64,000 nucleotides of DNA, taken from NCBI GenBank assembly GCA_015062445.1, contig SUUQ01000001.1, positions 183,424-247,423 on the forward strand, written 5' to 3'. The position numbers and the translations under genes were made by a program. Source of the DNA: Alphaproteobacteria bacterium (GTDB taxonomy: Bacteria > Pseudomonadota > Alphaproteobacteria > Rs-D84). A model generated the notes under the pieces. The model saw only the letters and a list, made by a program, of their open reading frames with translations. It had not been told where the DNA came from and did no database searches. Numbering within the stretch: the first letter of the stretch is position 1; every line of letters starts with the position of its first letter. Of this stretch, positions 1 through 9,133 are shown in pieces.

Positions 1-1079
1 CAACATTGCGGCGGGCATCCAGTGTGGATCAGTTCTTGTTCGTAAATGGGCGGCCGGTTAAAGACAAGGTTCTGGTTGGAGCATTGCGGGCGGCATATAT
101 GGATGTAATGCATGCGCGTGAATTTCCGCTGTGTGCACTGTACCTGACGTTGCCAACAAATGCAGTGGATGTTAATGTGTCGCCAGCCAAGACAGATGTA
201 CATTTCTTGGAACCAAATCATGTGCGAGCATTTATTGTCAAGACACTGCGTAACAGATTGTCACAGACGTTGATGTCGCCAGGTGTGCCGTCACAGCCGA
301 TTGCCAATTCTGGAAATAATTTCGCACGTCAATCTGGTTATGGTGGCGCATCAAATTTTCGTATGGAAAACAGGACGGCACCTGTAAAGTTCGACTTTGG
401 TATAAAAAGCGATTTGAATGCTGTGCGGGATGTGTTGTTCCCGTTTATGCCAAATGATAATAGCCGCAATGCAGACACACAAAAGTCTGTGATTGATGAT
501 ACGGTGGTTATTGATTTACCGCTGGGGCGGGTTGTGGGTCAGGTCGGTAACAAGTATATCGTTGCACAAAAAGACGATAATATGGTAATCGTTGACCAGC
601 ATGCGGCGCATGAACGGATTACGTATGAAAAGCTGAGAAATAATAAAATGAAAACGCAGCCGCTGTTGACACCAATTGTCGTAAATATGCGTATCGAAGA
701 AGTACAGGCAATTGTGTCAATCGCAGATGATTTGCGTAAATCAGGCCTGGTGGTGGATGCGTTCGGAGATGGGGCAATCGCAATATTTGAAAAACCAGCC
801 GATTGGGATTTGGACTGGCAAAATCTGTTGCAGGCAGTTGCAGACGAGGTTCGGGTTAATGGACACTCGTCACAATTAAATGAAAAATTACACCTGAAGT
901 TGGCAAACTATGCGTGCCATCATTCCGTTCGGGCAGGACAAAAGCTGGACATGCTGCAGATGGATATGCTGTTGCGGGATATCGAACAGACAGAACGGGG
1001 TGGGCAATGTAATCATGGCCGACCGGTCTATAAATTTATTCCGATGACGGAAATCGATACCTGGTTCGAAAGATTATAG
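1..1079 (+). CDS. mutL: DNA mismatch repair protein MutL, C-terminal part (5' truncated by window)
   Basis: The reading frame is open from the window edge (first full codon at base 3), so the N-terminal ATPase part lies outside. What remains starts in the transducer domain with the conserved FVNGRPV stretch. After a linker of about 100 residues it continues into the C-terminal dimerisation domain. That domain carries DQHAAHERITYE, which fits the DQHA(X)2E(X)4E metal-binding motif of MutL endonucleases, plus ACHHSVRAG and QCNHGRP near the end, which match the other metal-site motifs. This is therefore a nicking-competent MutL of the methyl-independent repair type, as expected in alphaproteobacteria, rather than the E. 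coli type. The next gene, yajC, follows after a 71-base gap with its own ribosome binding site. Confidence 0.95.
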   Translation, partial: TLRRASSVDQFLFVNGRPVKDKVLVGALRAAYMDVMHAREFPLCALYLTLPTNAVDVNVSPAKTDVHFLEPNHVRAFIVKTLRNRLSQTLMSPGVPSQPIANSGNNFARQSGYGGASNFRMENRTAPVKFDFGIKSDLNAVRDVLFPFMPNDNSRNADTQKSVIDDTVVIDLPLGRVVGQVGNKYIVAQKDDNMVIVDQHAAHERITYEKLRNNKMKTQPLLTPIVVNMRIEEVQAIVSIADDLRKSGLVVDAFGDGAIAIFEKPADWDLDWQNLLQAVADEVRVNGHSSQLNEKLHLKLANYACHHSVRAGQKLDMLQMDMLLRDIEQTERGGQCNHGRPVYKFIPMTEIDTWFERL

Positions 1080-1150
1080 GGTGTTTATTTTCTCTTTACT
1101 TTATTGGGTTTATTTACTAATGTTTGGGTATTAAAGTAAGGAGAATTACA

Positions 1151-1462
1151 ATGGAACAGACAGCAGAAGTTGTTAATGTGGTGGCACAAAATGTGCAGCC
1201 CCCCCAGCAAAATGGTGTTTGGGGAATGGTTTTGTATATTGTGGCTGTGTTCGCAATTATTTACCTGTTTATGGTCAGACCAAATAAAAAACGTATGGCA
1301 GAATATCAAAAAATGCTGGATTCGTTACAGGTCGGTAATCGTGTCATGGCAGCAGGTATATATGGAACAATTAAAAAAATTAACGAAAAAACACTGGAAG
1401 TGGAAATTGCAAAGGGCGTTGTTATCGAAGTTAATAAGAACGCAGTGGCAATTGCAGAGTAA
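1151..1462 (+). CDS. yajC: YajC, accessory subunit of the Sec translocon
   Basis: A 103-residue protein with a short N-terminal tail, one membrane helix (about residues 24-42) and the family signature MVRPNKKR straight after it, followed by a small basic cytoplasmic domain with GNRV and GIYGTI motifs. YajC binds SecDF and the SecYEG channel in the inner membrane. The start at 1151 is chosen because AAGGAG lies seven bases upstream; an in-frame ATG at 1124 lacks such a site and would add nine residues without family support. It heads the yajC-secD-secF set, the usual order in proteobacteria. Confidence 0.95.
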   Translation: MEQTAEVVNVVAQNVQPPQQNGVWGMVLYIVAVFAIIYLFMVRPNKKRMAEYQKMLDSLQVGNRVMAAGIYGTIKKINEKTLEVEIAKGVVIEVNKNAVAIAE

Positions 1463-1479
1463 AGGTAAAAGGTTGGGTT

Positions 1480-3045
1480 ATGTTTAAAAAACTGGCGATT
1501 GTATTTGTGTCGGTATTTTGTGTAATGTTGGCGGTTCCAACAATTGCACCGAATTTATCAAAGTATTTTCCATCATGGATTGAACCAGTACCATTGGGAC
1601 TGGACTTGAAAGGTGGGGCGCAGCTGCTGTTAGAGGTTGATACGGCAACGATGCTGAAGGAAAAGTCAGAGCAACTGTATGAAGAAACACGCAGTGCGTT
1701 GATTGACAGAAATAAAGGGGTTATTCGCTTCTCGAATCTGAGAAATCACGACGGGGTGGTGTCTTTGGTGGTCAGAAATGAAGACGAGGTGTCTGATGCC
1801 AAGGGAAGATTAAAAAGTGCGTTCGGTGGTACTGTTGATATTACATCAGACGGAAAAACAATCGAATTAAAGTATTCTGATAAACAAAAAGAAGAAATGG
1901 TGCAGGATGCGCTGGCACGCAGTATCGAAATTGTGCGCCGTCGTATCGATGCGCTGGGGACAAAAGATCCTTCGATTCAAAGCCAGGGTGGAAAGTATAT
2001 CTTGATACAGTTGCCAGGAGTGGATAATCCGGAAAGAATCAAAGAACTGATTGGGCAGACTGCAAAAATGACATTCCATTTGGTTAATGAAACGGTTTCG
2101 CCAGAACAGATGGCATCTGGACGGGCACCAAATGGAACAGAATTTTTGCCATATATGGATATGCCGGGGCAAATGGTGCCAGTGTATTCACGTGTTGAAG
2201 TGTCTGGGGATTCATTGAAAGATTCTCAGGCGGATTTTGATCAGAATAATATGCCTGTTGTGACGACAGTATTTGATGCGTCTGGGGCACGTAAGTTTGC
2301 AAAATTAACCACGGAACATGTTAATGAACGGTTCGCAATTGTATTGGATGGCAAGGTTCTGTCGGCACCGGTTATTCGGGAACCAATCCCAGGTGGTCGT
2401 GGACAGATTTCAGGTGGTTTTTCGCTGCAGGGGGCAAAGGATTTGGCTGTTCTGTTACGCAGTGGGGCATTGCCAGCACCGTTGCAAGTTATAGAAGAAC
2501 GTACGGTTGGGGCCGGACTGGGCGCCGATACCATTGAACAGGGTAAGATTGGAGCAATTGCCGGTGTTATCTTTATATTTATATTCTTGTTCATTGTGTA
2601 TCGTGGATTTGGTGTAATCGCAGGTATTTCGCTGATGGTTAATTTGGGCATGATTATTGGATTAACTGCGTTGTTTGGGGCAACACTGACATTGCCGGGG
2701 ATTGCAGGTATTGTACTGACACTGGGGATGGCGGTGGATGCAAACGTGTTGCCGTTTGAGCGTGTTCGTGACGAAGTGCGCAGTGGTGTGCCAACATTGC
2801 GTGCGGTTAATCTGGGATTTGACAGGGCAATGAAAACTGTGCTGGATGGAAATTTAACAACGTTGATTTGTGCGCTGGTGTTGTTCCAGTTCGGGGCAGG
2901 TCCAATTCGTGGATTTGCGGTTACACTGTCAATCGGTATTCTGACAACGTTGTTTACATGTGTGTGGTTGACACGTTTGTTGGTTGACTGGTACATGAAC
3001 GGGAAAAACAAGAAAATTGGATTTATTGGTGGTAATAAAAAATAA
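1480..3045 (+). CDS. secD: Protein translocase subunit SecD
   Basis: 521 residues. There is an N-terminal membrane helix, then the P1 head region containing DLKGGAQLLLEVD (about residues 44-56), a long periplasmic domain, and five C-terminal membrane helices with the RND-type conserved segment GMAVDANVLPFERVRDE. SecD with SecF uses the proton motive force to pull preproteins out of the Sec channel on the periplasmic side. The length is slightly short of E. coli SecD (615) but normal for alphaproteobacteria. It sits 17 bases after yajC and 18 before secF, so the three are almost certainly one transcript. Confidence 0.97.
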   Translation: MFKKLAIVFVSVFCVMLAVPTIAPNLSKYFPSWIEPVPLGLDLKGGAQLLLEVDTATMLKEKSEQLYEETRSALIDRNKGVIRFSNLRNHDGVVSLVVRNEDEVSDAKGRLKSAFGGTVDITSDGKTIELKYSDKQKEEMVQDALARSIEIVRRRIDALGTKDPSIQSQGGKYILIQLPGVDNPERIKELIGQTAKMTFHLVNETVSPEQMASGRAPNGTEFLPYMDMPGQMVPVYSRVEVSGDSLKDSQADFDQNNMPVVTTVFDASGARKFAKLTTEHVNERFAIVLDGKVLSAPVIREPIPGGRGQISGGFSLQGAKDLAVLLRSGALPAPLQVIEERTVGAGLGADTIEQGKIGAIAGVIFIFIFLFIVYRGFGVIAGISLMVNLGMIIGLTALFGATLTLPGIAGIVLTLGMAVDANVLPFERVRDEVRSGVPTLRAVNLGFDRAMKTVLDGNLTTLICALVLFQFGAGPIRGFAVTLSIGILTTLFTCVWLTRLLVDWYMNGKNKKIGFIGGNKK

Positions 3046-3063
3046 TGCAAAAAGGGGATTGTT

Positions 3064-3930
3064 ATGAAACTGCATTTTATGAAATATCGTAAGCTGGCAT
3101 ATGTTATATCGGGGGCATTGGTGTTGCTGTCGGTGGTGTCACTGCTGTTTCGTGGATTGAATTATGGAATTGACTTTTCTGGCGGTATATCGATGGAGGT
3201 CAAGCCAATTGTCGAAGGGTATAATGTCGAAAAAATGCGTGTGGCATTGCAAGATTTTAGCCCGGAACTGCAGGAAGTTGATGGTAATGCAATTCTGATA
3301 CGGTTGGGGTTGCCAAAGGGGGCAACTGATACAGAGCAAAATGAACGGGTGGCACAAATAAAAAATATTCTGGGTGATAATGTTCAGTACGAACAAATTC
3401 AAGTTGTGGGACCAAAAATTGGTGGCGAACTGGTTCAGGGTGGTATCTTGGCCATCTTGTTTGCGTTCGTTATGATGGCAATCTATGTATGGATTCGATA
3501 CAAAGGTGGATATGCAATTGGGGCATTTTGTTCTTTGTTCTTGGACTTTGTGTTGATGTTTGGTTTCTTTTCGTTGACAGGACTGGAGTTTAATCAGACA
3601 GCAATTGCGGTTATTCTGACCGGAATTGGGTATTCGATTAATGATAAAATTGTTAACTATGACCGAATTGATGAAAATGTAAAAAAATACCATAAAATGC
3701 CAATGACAGACCTGATTGATATGTCGGTGAATGAAATGCTGCGTCGTACAATGTTGACCAGTGTGTCAACCCTGTTGGCAATGGTTGGGTTGTTGTTGTT
3801 CGGGGGCCAGGTATTGCGTGACTTTGCAATCGCAATGATATTCAGTGTCATAATGGGAACGTTTACCAGTATCTATATTTCAAATATGATATTGTATAAC
3901 TTTAATCTGCGTGATGCAGACGAAAAATAA
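3064..3930 (+). CDS. secF: Protein translocase subunit SecF
   Basis: 288 residues with six predicted membrane helices. It has the GIDFSGG motif after the first helix and the conserved GYSINDKIVNYDRIDEN segment in the fourth-to-fifth helix region, the SecF counterpart of the SecD proton-path motif. It forms the SecDF complex with the gene just upstream. AGGGGA precedes the ATG. Its stop codon abuts an ATG at 3930, but the following gene most likely starts later at 3969. Confidence 0.97.
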   Translation: MKLHFMKYRKLAYVISGALVLLSVVSLLFRGLNYGIDFSGGISMEVKPIVEGYNVEKMRVALQDFSPELQEVDGNAILIRLGLPKGATDTEQNERVAQIKNILGDNVQYEQIQVVGPKIGGELVQGGILAILFAFVMMAIYVWIRYKGGYAIGAFCSLFLDFVLMFGFFSLTGLEFNQTAIAVILTGIGYSINDKIVNYDRIDENVKKYHKMPMTDLIDMSVNEMLRRTMLTSVSTLLAMVGLLLFGGQVLRDFAIAMIFSVIMGTFTSIYISNMILYNFNLRDADEK

Positions 3931-3968
3931 TGGTTTGTGACCGCAACCAGGGGGAGGAAAAGAGAACA

Positions 3969-5474
3969 ATGGGAATAAAAAAACTGATTGTTTTGGGGAT
4001 GCTTGTCCTGGGGGCGGTGATGCCGTGTTGGGCAGATGGCTTGTTCTTTGAAGATGAACCTGTGCAAGATGGTTTGCCTGTGTTTGATATGTCCGATACA
4101 TTTGCAGAAATATATCAAAAGTTGGATGATGTAAACTGGGCAGGAAAAAATTTGAATGTCGCAATTGAAAGCTTGGAAGGGTTAAATAAGTCTGCGCATA
4201 TCGCCGCCACAGATGAACGAGTGGTTCTGGTTTGGGATGACAGTATTATTGCAAACTATCCACGGCCAGAAAAAAATGATTGGTATGGATTTGGTGAAAT
4301 CACAACTGCATTGATACTGAAAATGCGTGCAAATGACCCTTATTTGCGAAAAATGAGCGAAAGTGAAATCTATCAGGCAGTGGTGGATACTTTGGTGCGG
4401 GGGGTGGATGAAAATGGGCGATATATTTTCTCGAAGGCGGCAGAAATTGCAGAAGATGGCAGAATTTTGACCAGTGTTGGACTGGAAGGAATGCGGGATG
4501 AACGGGGAAACTTTCGTGTGACAGGGGTCTATAAAGGGGCGCCTGCAGATAATGCTGGAATTCGGGCAGATGATTTAATAGTGCAGATAAATGGGGCGGA
4601 TGTCCGTCAGATGACAGATGCGCAGTTGGCAGCAGTGATGAGTGGATTTAATTCAGGTACAGCGAAAATTAAGCTGCTGACCCCAATGGGGGAACGTGAT
4701 GTGGTGTTGCGTCGGGCGACAATTGTGCTGGCCGATGCAGATGTTATTGTCCGAGATGATAAGTCGGGCGGGGTTTTGGAAATTGTTGTGCATCGGGTGT
4801 CTGATGGGGCCGTGCAGATTATAAACGAAGCATTGGCACGTTATCCTGATGTGGCGGGGGTTATTTTTGATTTGCGGGCGGCAACTGGTGATGATGAACG
4901 GGCCGCAGCAAAAATGGGCGGAATGTTTGTTGGGGCTGTGCCGGTTATGCGTATCGTTGAAACTGCACGGGATGAAGTAGAGGTTGTTCCCGGTGGTGAT
5001 GCAGCGACTGATGTACCAATGGTGGTGCTGATGTCAAACCAAACACGGGGGACAGCAGAGGCGCTGGTTGCGGCAATGTATGAAAATGGACGTGGGGTAC
5101 TGGTTGGAACACCAACAGCAGGCAGTGCCAGAATTGCAACAACAATCGATCTGAATAATGGTGGTGCGTTGGAATTGCTGAACAAGTCTGTTAAAACGGG
5201 ACAGGGAAATGTTATTGATGGGCGGGGATTGTTCCCAGTTGTGTGTCTGTCAAATATCAGAACAAATCAACAGCAAAATGCGTTTTTCTTGAACGTGATA
5301 AATAATGAGTTTAATTTTCAGGACTTTAATAAAAATCCAAATGTCAATGCAGATGATATCAGACGTGGATGTCCAGTTATTACCAGCGGGGCAGATGAAG
5401 ATATGCTGGCAATGGCGGTGGCGATGCAAATACTGACCGATAAGAAAATTTATAACAGGTTGGTTGCTGAATAA
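3969..5474 (+). CDS. PDZ / S41 peptidase-like secreted protein lacking catalytic residues
   Basis: 501 residues. A Sec signal peptide (about 1-22, ending CWADG) is followed by a helical region, a PDZ domain (about 165-240, with GAPADNAGIRADD) and a C-terminal S41 (tail-specific protease, CtpA/Prc) fold (about 265-430). The S41 core VVLMSNQTRGTAEALVAAM aligns with the family segment that carries the nucleophile, but the Ser three residues before the conserved Glu is Gly361. The general-base Lys in the following PTxGK motif is Ser386. The enzyme therefore looks dead and may bind rather than cleave substrates in the periplasm. The start at 3969 follows GGGAGG and puts the signal peptide at the N-terminus; an ATG at 3930 would add 13 polar residues. 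It is co-oriented with secF, so it may share that transcript. Confidence 0.8.
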   Translation: MGIKKLIVLGMLVLGAVMPCWADGLFFEDEPVQDGLPVFDMSDTFAEIYQKLDDVNWAGKNLNVAIESLEGLNKSAHIAATDERVVLVWDDSIIANYPRPEKNDWYGFGEITTALILKMRANDPYLRKMSESEIYQAVVDTLVRGVDENGRYIFSKAAEIAEDGRILTSVGLEGMRDERGNFRVTGVYKGAPADNAGIRADDLIVQINGADVRQMTDAQLAAVMSGFNSGTAKIKLLTPMGERDVVLRRATIVLADADVIVRDDKSGGVLEIVVHRVSDGAVQIINEALARYPDVAGVIFDLRAATGDDERAAAKMGGMFVGAVPVMRIVETARDEVEVVPGGDAATDVPMVVLMSNQTRGTAEALVAAMYENGRGVLVGTPTAGSARIATTIDLNNGGALELLNKSVKTGQGNVIDGRGLFPVVCLSNIRTNQQQNAFFLNVINNEFNFQDFNKNPNVNADDIRRGCPVITSGADEDMLAMAVAMQILTDKKIYNRLVAE

Positions 5475-5495
5475 TTTATCACAGGGGGTGTGGAT

Positions 5496-6176
5496 ATGTT
5501 TTTAACAAAAGATAATCAGATTAAATGGAAAAAAATTGGACTGGGGGCACTGATTACAGCGGGATTAATTCTGGGGGGGATTTTCTGGTTTGACAAGCCC
5601 GTGTTTAATTTCTTGCGTCAGGGAGATGCCAGAATTTGGTATTGGTTCGATAAAATTTTTTCAGCACAGGTGTGGATTTTTGCAGCACTGGGGGCGGCGG
5701 TTGTTTTTTGTGTAAAAAAATGTGTAAAAACAGATTGCAGTTTCTTGAAGTGCAGAAAAAGTGTTAACCTGAGTGTGTTTTTAAGGGATTTTTTTGAAAA
5801 AACAAAGACAAGCAATGCGTTTTTGATACTTTACAGTGTTTTTGTGACTGGGGTGGTGGTCAAGGTGATGAAAATCTTAATCGGACGTGGCAGACCAATT
5901 TTTTATGAGGCGCTGGGGATGACGGGGTTTGTTCCGTTTTCAACAGAATGGGCATTTAATTCAATGCCATCTGGACATGCGGCAGTCAGTTTCGCAGGGT
6001 TGGTTATGATTGGAATGTTGGCACCACGATTCAAACCGTTAACATGGACACTGGCAATCTTGATCGGTCTGTCACGTGTTGCGTATGGGGCGCACTGGCC
6101 AACAGATGTTATATTTGGTGCATTTATCGGTATGGTTGTTGCAGATATTATCAAAGGTAAATTAAGCAGGTCATGA
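5496..6176 (+). CDS. PAP2-family membrane lipid phosphatase
   Basis: 226 residues with about five or six membrane helices. All three PAP2 active-site motifs are present in order: KILIGRGRP (KX6RP), MPSGHAAVSF (PSGH) and SRVAYGAHWPTD (SRX5HX3D). Such enzymes remove phosphate from undecaprenyl pyrophosphate, phosphatidic acid or lipid A on the periplasmic face of the inner membrane; the substrate cannot be told from sequence. The ATG at 5496 is preferred over a GTG at 5490 because the AGGGGG site is then properly spaced. A strong terminator begins five bases after the stop, closing the transcript. Confidence 0.88.
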   Translation: MFLTKDNQIKWKKIGLGALITAGLILGGIFWFDKPVFNFLRQGDARIWYWFDKIFSAQVWIFAALGAAVVFCVKKCVKTDCSFLKCRKSVNLSVFLRDFFEKTKTSNAFLILYSVFVTGVVVKVMKILIGRGRPIFYEALGMTGFVPFSTEWAFNSMPSGHAAVSFAGLVMIGMLAPRFKPLTWTLAILIGLSRVAYGAHWPTDVIFGAFIGMVVADIIKGKLSRS

Positions 6177-6180
6177 TAGG

Positions 6181-6202
6181 TCCCCGTCAGGGGATTTTTT
6201 TT
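6181..6202 (+). terminator. Rho-independent terminator after the PAP2 gene
   Basis: Stem TCCCC / GGGGA with a four-base loop, followed by eight T residues. It ends the transcript that contains the PAP2 gene. Confidence 0.85.
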
Positions 6203-6229
6203 GGTATTTTTCATAAAATGCATTATCCT
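6201..6229 (+). promoter_or_regulatory. Predicted promoter of the structured RNA
   Basis: TTGGTA at 6201-6206 and TATCCT at 6224-6229 are separated by exactly 17 bases. Transcription would start near 6236, just before the first hairpin of the downstream RNA. Both boxes deviate from consensus, so the call is moderate. Confidence 0.4.
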
Positions 6230-6235
6230 GGTTGT

Positions 6236-6481
6236 GAATCCACGGGGATGTGGATTTGGGTCGTAAGAAAGCCCATGTACAAGCAGTATGAACTGGTTCA
6301 TGCTGATATCCGCACATAAGAATGATGCGAATGCGTCTTTTTTTATGTGATGCCCGACATCCTCTACGTTTATGTCGGGGTGCCACCGGCTGTACAACAG
6401 GGGAGCCCCGAAGGCCGGTGGGGGCATTCTTGTACTTGATTTTTCTTAACACCCCGACCGCCGATTTATGGCGGTTTTTAT
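6236..6481 (+). ncRNA. Probable structured noncoding RNA of about 245 nt, family unknown
   Basis: This 388-base gap between two genes holds no convincing ORF but is rich in nested complementary segments. An opening hairpin has arms AATCCAC / GTGGATT. CACATAA / TTATGTG encloses a small GATGC / GCGTC stem. CCCGACAT / ATGTCGGG forms another hairpin. CCACCGGC pairs with GCCGGTGG. Long-range closing pairs AAGAATG / CATTCTT and GTACAAG / CTTGTAC flank the last group. A promoter lies just upstream and a terminator hairpin ends it at 6458-6481. I looked for tmRNA, RNase P, SRP and riboswitch signatures and found none. 6S RNA would fit the layout (long closing helices, own promoter) but its consensus is not visible. 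Confidence 0.45.
6458..6481 (+). terminator. Rho-independent terminator of the structured RNA
   Basis: CCGCC / GGCGG stem with a seven-base loop, followed by TTTTTATAT. It lies at the 3' end of the structured region and upstream of ftsK. Confidence 0.7.
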
Positions 6482-6564
6482 ATGTCTTGGAATGAGATAA
6501 AAAATAAAAATATTCGATGGCACTGTTTGTTTTTTTGTGAATTTTATGATAAAATGCGTGTGTT

Positions 6565-8859
6565 ATGGCAGGGAAATCTAAATTTTTACCAAAAAGTTTG
6601 GCGGAATCATTGCGTTGGTTGGTGGCACGGGTCTGGGGGGCTGTGGTTTGCGTGCTGGGGGGCTGGGCGGTGCTGACGTTGGTGTTTTTTGACCCGTATT
6701 TGACAGGGTTTGGGGTCGCCAGTTCGTTTGGACAACATTCGGCCATGGGATATGTGATTGGAATGCTGAAATATGCAGTTGGTTGGTGCCCGGCAATGTT
6801 TGTGTTGCTGTATGTCGTGCGTTGGGGATTTGTCAAGGCAATTGGTTTGGTGTCAGATGATGGACCTGAATACAATTTGCTGCGTGGGTTTATTGCGGTC
6901 TGTTTGGGGGCAATTGGATTTGGGATGATATCAACGCGATATGCGTTTGGTGGAATGTTTGGCGCAATTGCCAGTGCGGATTTAAGTGTGTTGTTGGGGG
7001 ATTTGGCAGTGGTTGTTGGTATTGCCTGTATGATGGTTTTTTGGGTTATGGGGGCAATGCTGTTGCATATAAAATGGGCGCATGTCCGGGGGGCATGGCG
7101 GGTGTTTGTGCGATGTCTGCGATGGGTGGGGTCGGCATTTCACCTGGTGCGGGCAGATGCCAATTGTTCGTGCCCAATGCTGGCAGATAGTGCCGGTAAT
7201 GATGATTCTGTGGCGGAATCAAAAACAGAAAATGTTCAGGAAACAAACGATGTGCCACAGAAAAAACGTCGCAGTTTGCTGGGGCGTAAACAGGAAAAAA
7301 AGTCCGCAGCAGTCGCAGCCACACCACAGGTTGTGCCACGCCAAGTCAGGGCAGATTCTGTCTATAGATTGCCCAGTCCGGCACTGTTGGAACGGTCAAA
7401 CTTTACAAATTATTCCGTGACACCAGAATTAAAGCAAAATGCACGGGCAATCGAAATACACTTTGCAGAATATGGCGTGTTCGGTAAAGTCGTTGGTATC
7501 AAACCAGGACCGGTGGTGACACTGTATGAATTTGAACCAGACCCAGGACAAAGAATCGCAGATATCAGTAAAACAGCCAAAGATATGACACGTGCAATGG
7601 CGGTGGAAAATTTCCGTATCGCACTGATGCCAAAGTCAAATTATCTGGGTGTGGAAATGGCAAATATCAAGCGTCAGGTCGTGCGATATCGGGGACTGAT
7701 GGAAGAAGATATGTTCGTGAATTCGAAATATAAAATTCCACTGGCACTGGGGGTTGATATCGGTGGGCATCCAATGTATTTTGACCTGGCGAAAATGCCA
7801 CATATGATGATTGCAGGGCGTACGGGGTCTGGTAAGTCTGTGTTCGTGCAATCTATTATCACGTCAATCGTTTATCATTTTACACCAGATAAATGTAAAC
7901 TGATGATTATTGACCCAAAAGGGGTGGACTTTGGATTCTGGGATGATATCCCACACCTGATTACACCAATCGTTAAACTGGAACCTCAGCCGGCAATTAA
8001 TGCGCTGAAATGGGCCGTGCGGGAAATGGAAGAACGTTATAAACGGTTGGGACAATTAAATGCACGTAATATCGAAAGCTATAACGAAATTGTCACAGAA
8101 AAACGCAATAATGGTGAAATCTTGACTAAGCAGGTCGCTGTGGGGACGGACCCAGAGACAGGTGAACTGATGTTCGAAACCCAGCAGGTGGATTTGTCGG
8201 ATATGCCATACCTGGTTATCGTTATTGACGAGGTGGCTGACCTGATGGCGGTTGCACGCAAGGAAGTAGAACTGTGTGTGCAACGTATCGCACAAAAGGC
8301 ACGTGCAGCAGGTATCCACTTAATCATGGCAACACAACGACCAGACGCAACAATTATCACAGGTGTTATCAAGGCAAACTTTCCAACACGTGTATCGTTC
8401 CAGGCCGCCAGCCGTATCGACAGTATGACATCCCTGGGGGCAGGTGGTGCAGAACAGTTGTTGGCCATGGGTGATATGTTGTTCAGCGAAGGTGGACATC
8501 CAGCAGTTCGTATACATGGTGCATTTATCAGTGATGATGAATTAACAAAAATTGGCAGTTTCCTGCGTTCACAAGGAGAACCAGAATATGCAGATGGTGT
8601 TACCGCCGGCGAAGACGATGTGTCTGATGGTGGGGCGGCGATACCAGGACTGCCCGGGGCAATCGGTGGTGGCAAAGGCGGTGACTTGTACGAACAGGCC
8701 AAAGAAATCGTCATTCGTGATAAAAAGCCAACGATTTCATATCTGCAACGCCGTTTGGGGGTTGGTTATAACAAAGCGGCCAGTTTGATAGAACGGATGG
8801 AACAAGACGGGATTTTATCTGCACCTGATGCAAAGAATAAACGCCAAATCCTGGTTTAA
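6565..8859 (+). CDS. ftsK: DNA translocase FtsK
   Basis: 764 residues. Four N-terminal membrane helices (about 25-175) anchor it at the septum. A short charged linker (about 205-265) follows, then the RecA-like motor with Walker A GRTGSGKSV and Walker B YLVIVIDEVADL. The C-terminal gamma winged-helix domain (about 705-764) contains QRRLGVGYNKAASLIERM, which in E. coli FtsK reads KOPS sites and activates XerCD. The linker is much shorter than in E. coli, as usual outside gammaproteobacteria. No Shine-Dalgarno site is visible, and a -10-like TAAAAT ends nine bases before the ATG, so the mRNA may be nearly leaderless. A hairpin-repeat block begins right after the stop. Confidence 0.97.
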   Translation: MAGKSKFLPKSLAESLRWLVARVWGAVVCVLGGWAVLTLVFFDPYLTGFGVASSFGQHSAMGYVIGMLKYAVGWCPAMFVLLYVVRWGFVKAIGLVSDDGPEYNLLRGFIAVCLGAIGFGMISTRYAFGGMFGAIASADLSVLLGDLAVVVGIACMMVFWVMGAMLLHIKWAHVRGAWRVFVRCLRWVGSAFHLVRADANCSCPMLADSAGNDDSVAESKTENVQETNDVPQKKRRSLLGRKQEKKSAAVAATPQVVPRQVRADSVYRLPSPALLERSNFTNYSVTPELKQNARAIEIHFAEYGVFGKVVGIKPGPVVTLYEFEPDPGQRIADISKTAKDMTRAMAVENFRIALMPKSNYLGVEMANIKRQVVRYRGLMEEDMFVNSKYKIPLALGVDIGGHPMYFDLAKMPHMMIAGRTGSGKSVFVQSIITSIVYHFTPDKCKLMIIDPKGVDFGFWDDIPHLITPIVKLEPQPAINALKWAVREMEERYKRLGQLNARNIESYNEIVTEKRNNGEILTKQVAVGTDPETGELMFETQQVDLSDMPYLVIVIDEVADLMAVARKEVELCVQRIAQKARAAGIHLIMATQRPDATIITGVIKANFPTRVSFQAASRIDSMTSLGAGGAEQLLAMGDMLFSEGGHPAVRIHGAFISDDELTKIGSFLRSQGEPEYADGVTAGEDDVSDGGAAIPGLPGAIGGGKGGDLYEQAKEIVIRDKKPTISYLQRRLGVGYNKAASLIERMEQDGILSAPDAKNKRQILV

Positions 8860-8869
8860 ATTAAATCTA

Positions 8870-9080
8870 ATGGCACATCTACGGGCGGGGGCGACATCTC
8901 ATGTAGCGTTATGTACACTACGATGTCGCCCCCATCCCGTATCTGCGCCATTATCTTTAATTTAACGCACCTGATGGGCAGGGGCAACCGTATGCAGCAT
9001 TATGTACACAGCGATGTCGCCCCCGTCCCGTATCTGCGCCATTATCTTTAATTTAATGTACCTGACGGGCAGGGGTATTT
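8870..9080. repeat. Intergenic hairpin repeat, block A (two tandem units, 91-bp period)
   Basis: Unit 1 has an 11-bp perfect stem, GGGGGCGACAT (8887-8897) with ATGTCGCCCCC (8923-8933), and a loop containing a second small GTAG/CTAC stem around TGTACA. Unit 2 is a degenerate copy 91 bases later. Each unit is followed by the same AT-rich tail, starting TATCTGCGCC, at 8940 and 9031. The same hairpin family recurs at 14025-14333 and 59603-59800. It lies just 3' of ftsK and contains no ORF; it could act as an mRNA 3'-end stabiliser, a terminator-like element or a REP-type repeat. Confidence 0.8.
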
Positions 9081-9133
9081 TTTTACTTTTATATGCTCTG
9101 TTTTTGTGATAAAATTATCTTAATAGAGAGAAT

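Noticed and set aside
2241..3050. 269-codon minus-strand ORF inside secD
   Set aside because: It lies opposite a strongly conserved gene and has no ribosome binding site or recognisable domain.
3930..3968. Earlier start of the S41-like gene overlapping the secF stop
   Set aside because: It adds 13 polar residues before an otherwise typical signal peptide, and a good GGGAGG site precedes the ATG at 3969.
5903..6427. Minus-strand ORF covering the end of the PAP2 gene and the structured RNA
   Set aside because: It is opposite a conserved gene for much of its length and its remaining part coincides with nested hairpins; no domain is visible.
6236..6481. Identity as tmRNA, RNase P RNA or SRP RNA
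   Set aside because: No tag-peptide frame, no GAGGAAAGTCC core and no GGAAGGAAGC-type SRP loop is present; 6S RNA remains possible but unproven.
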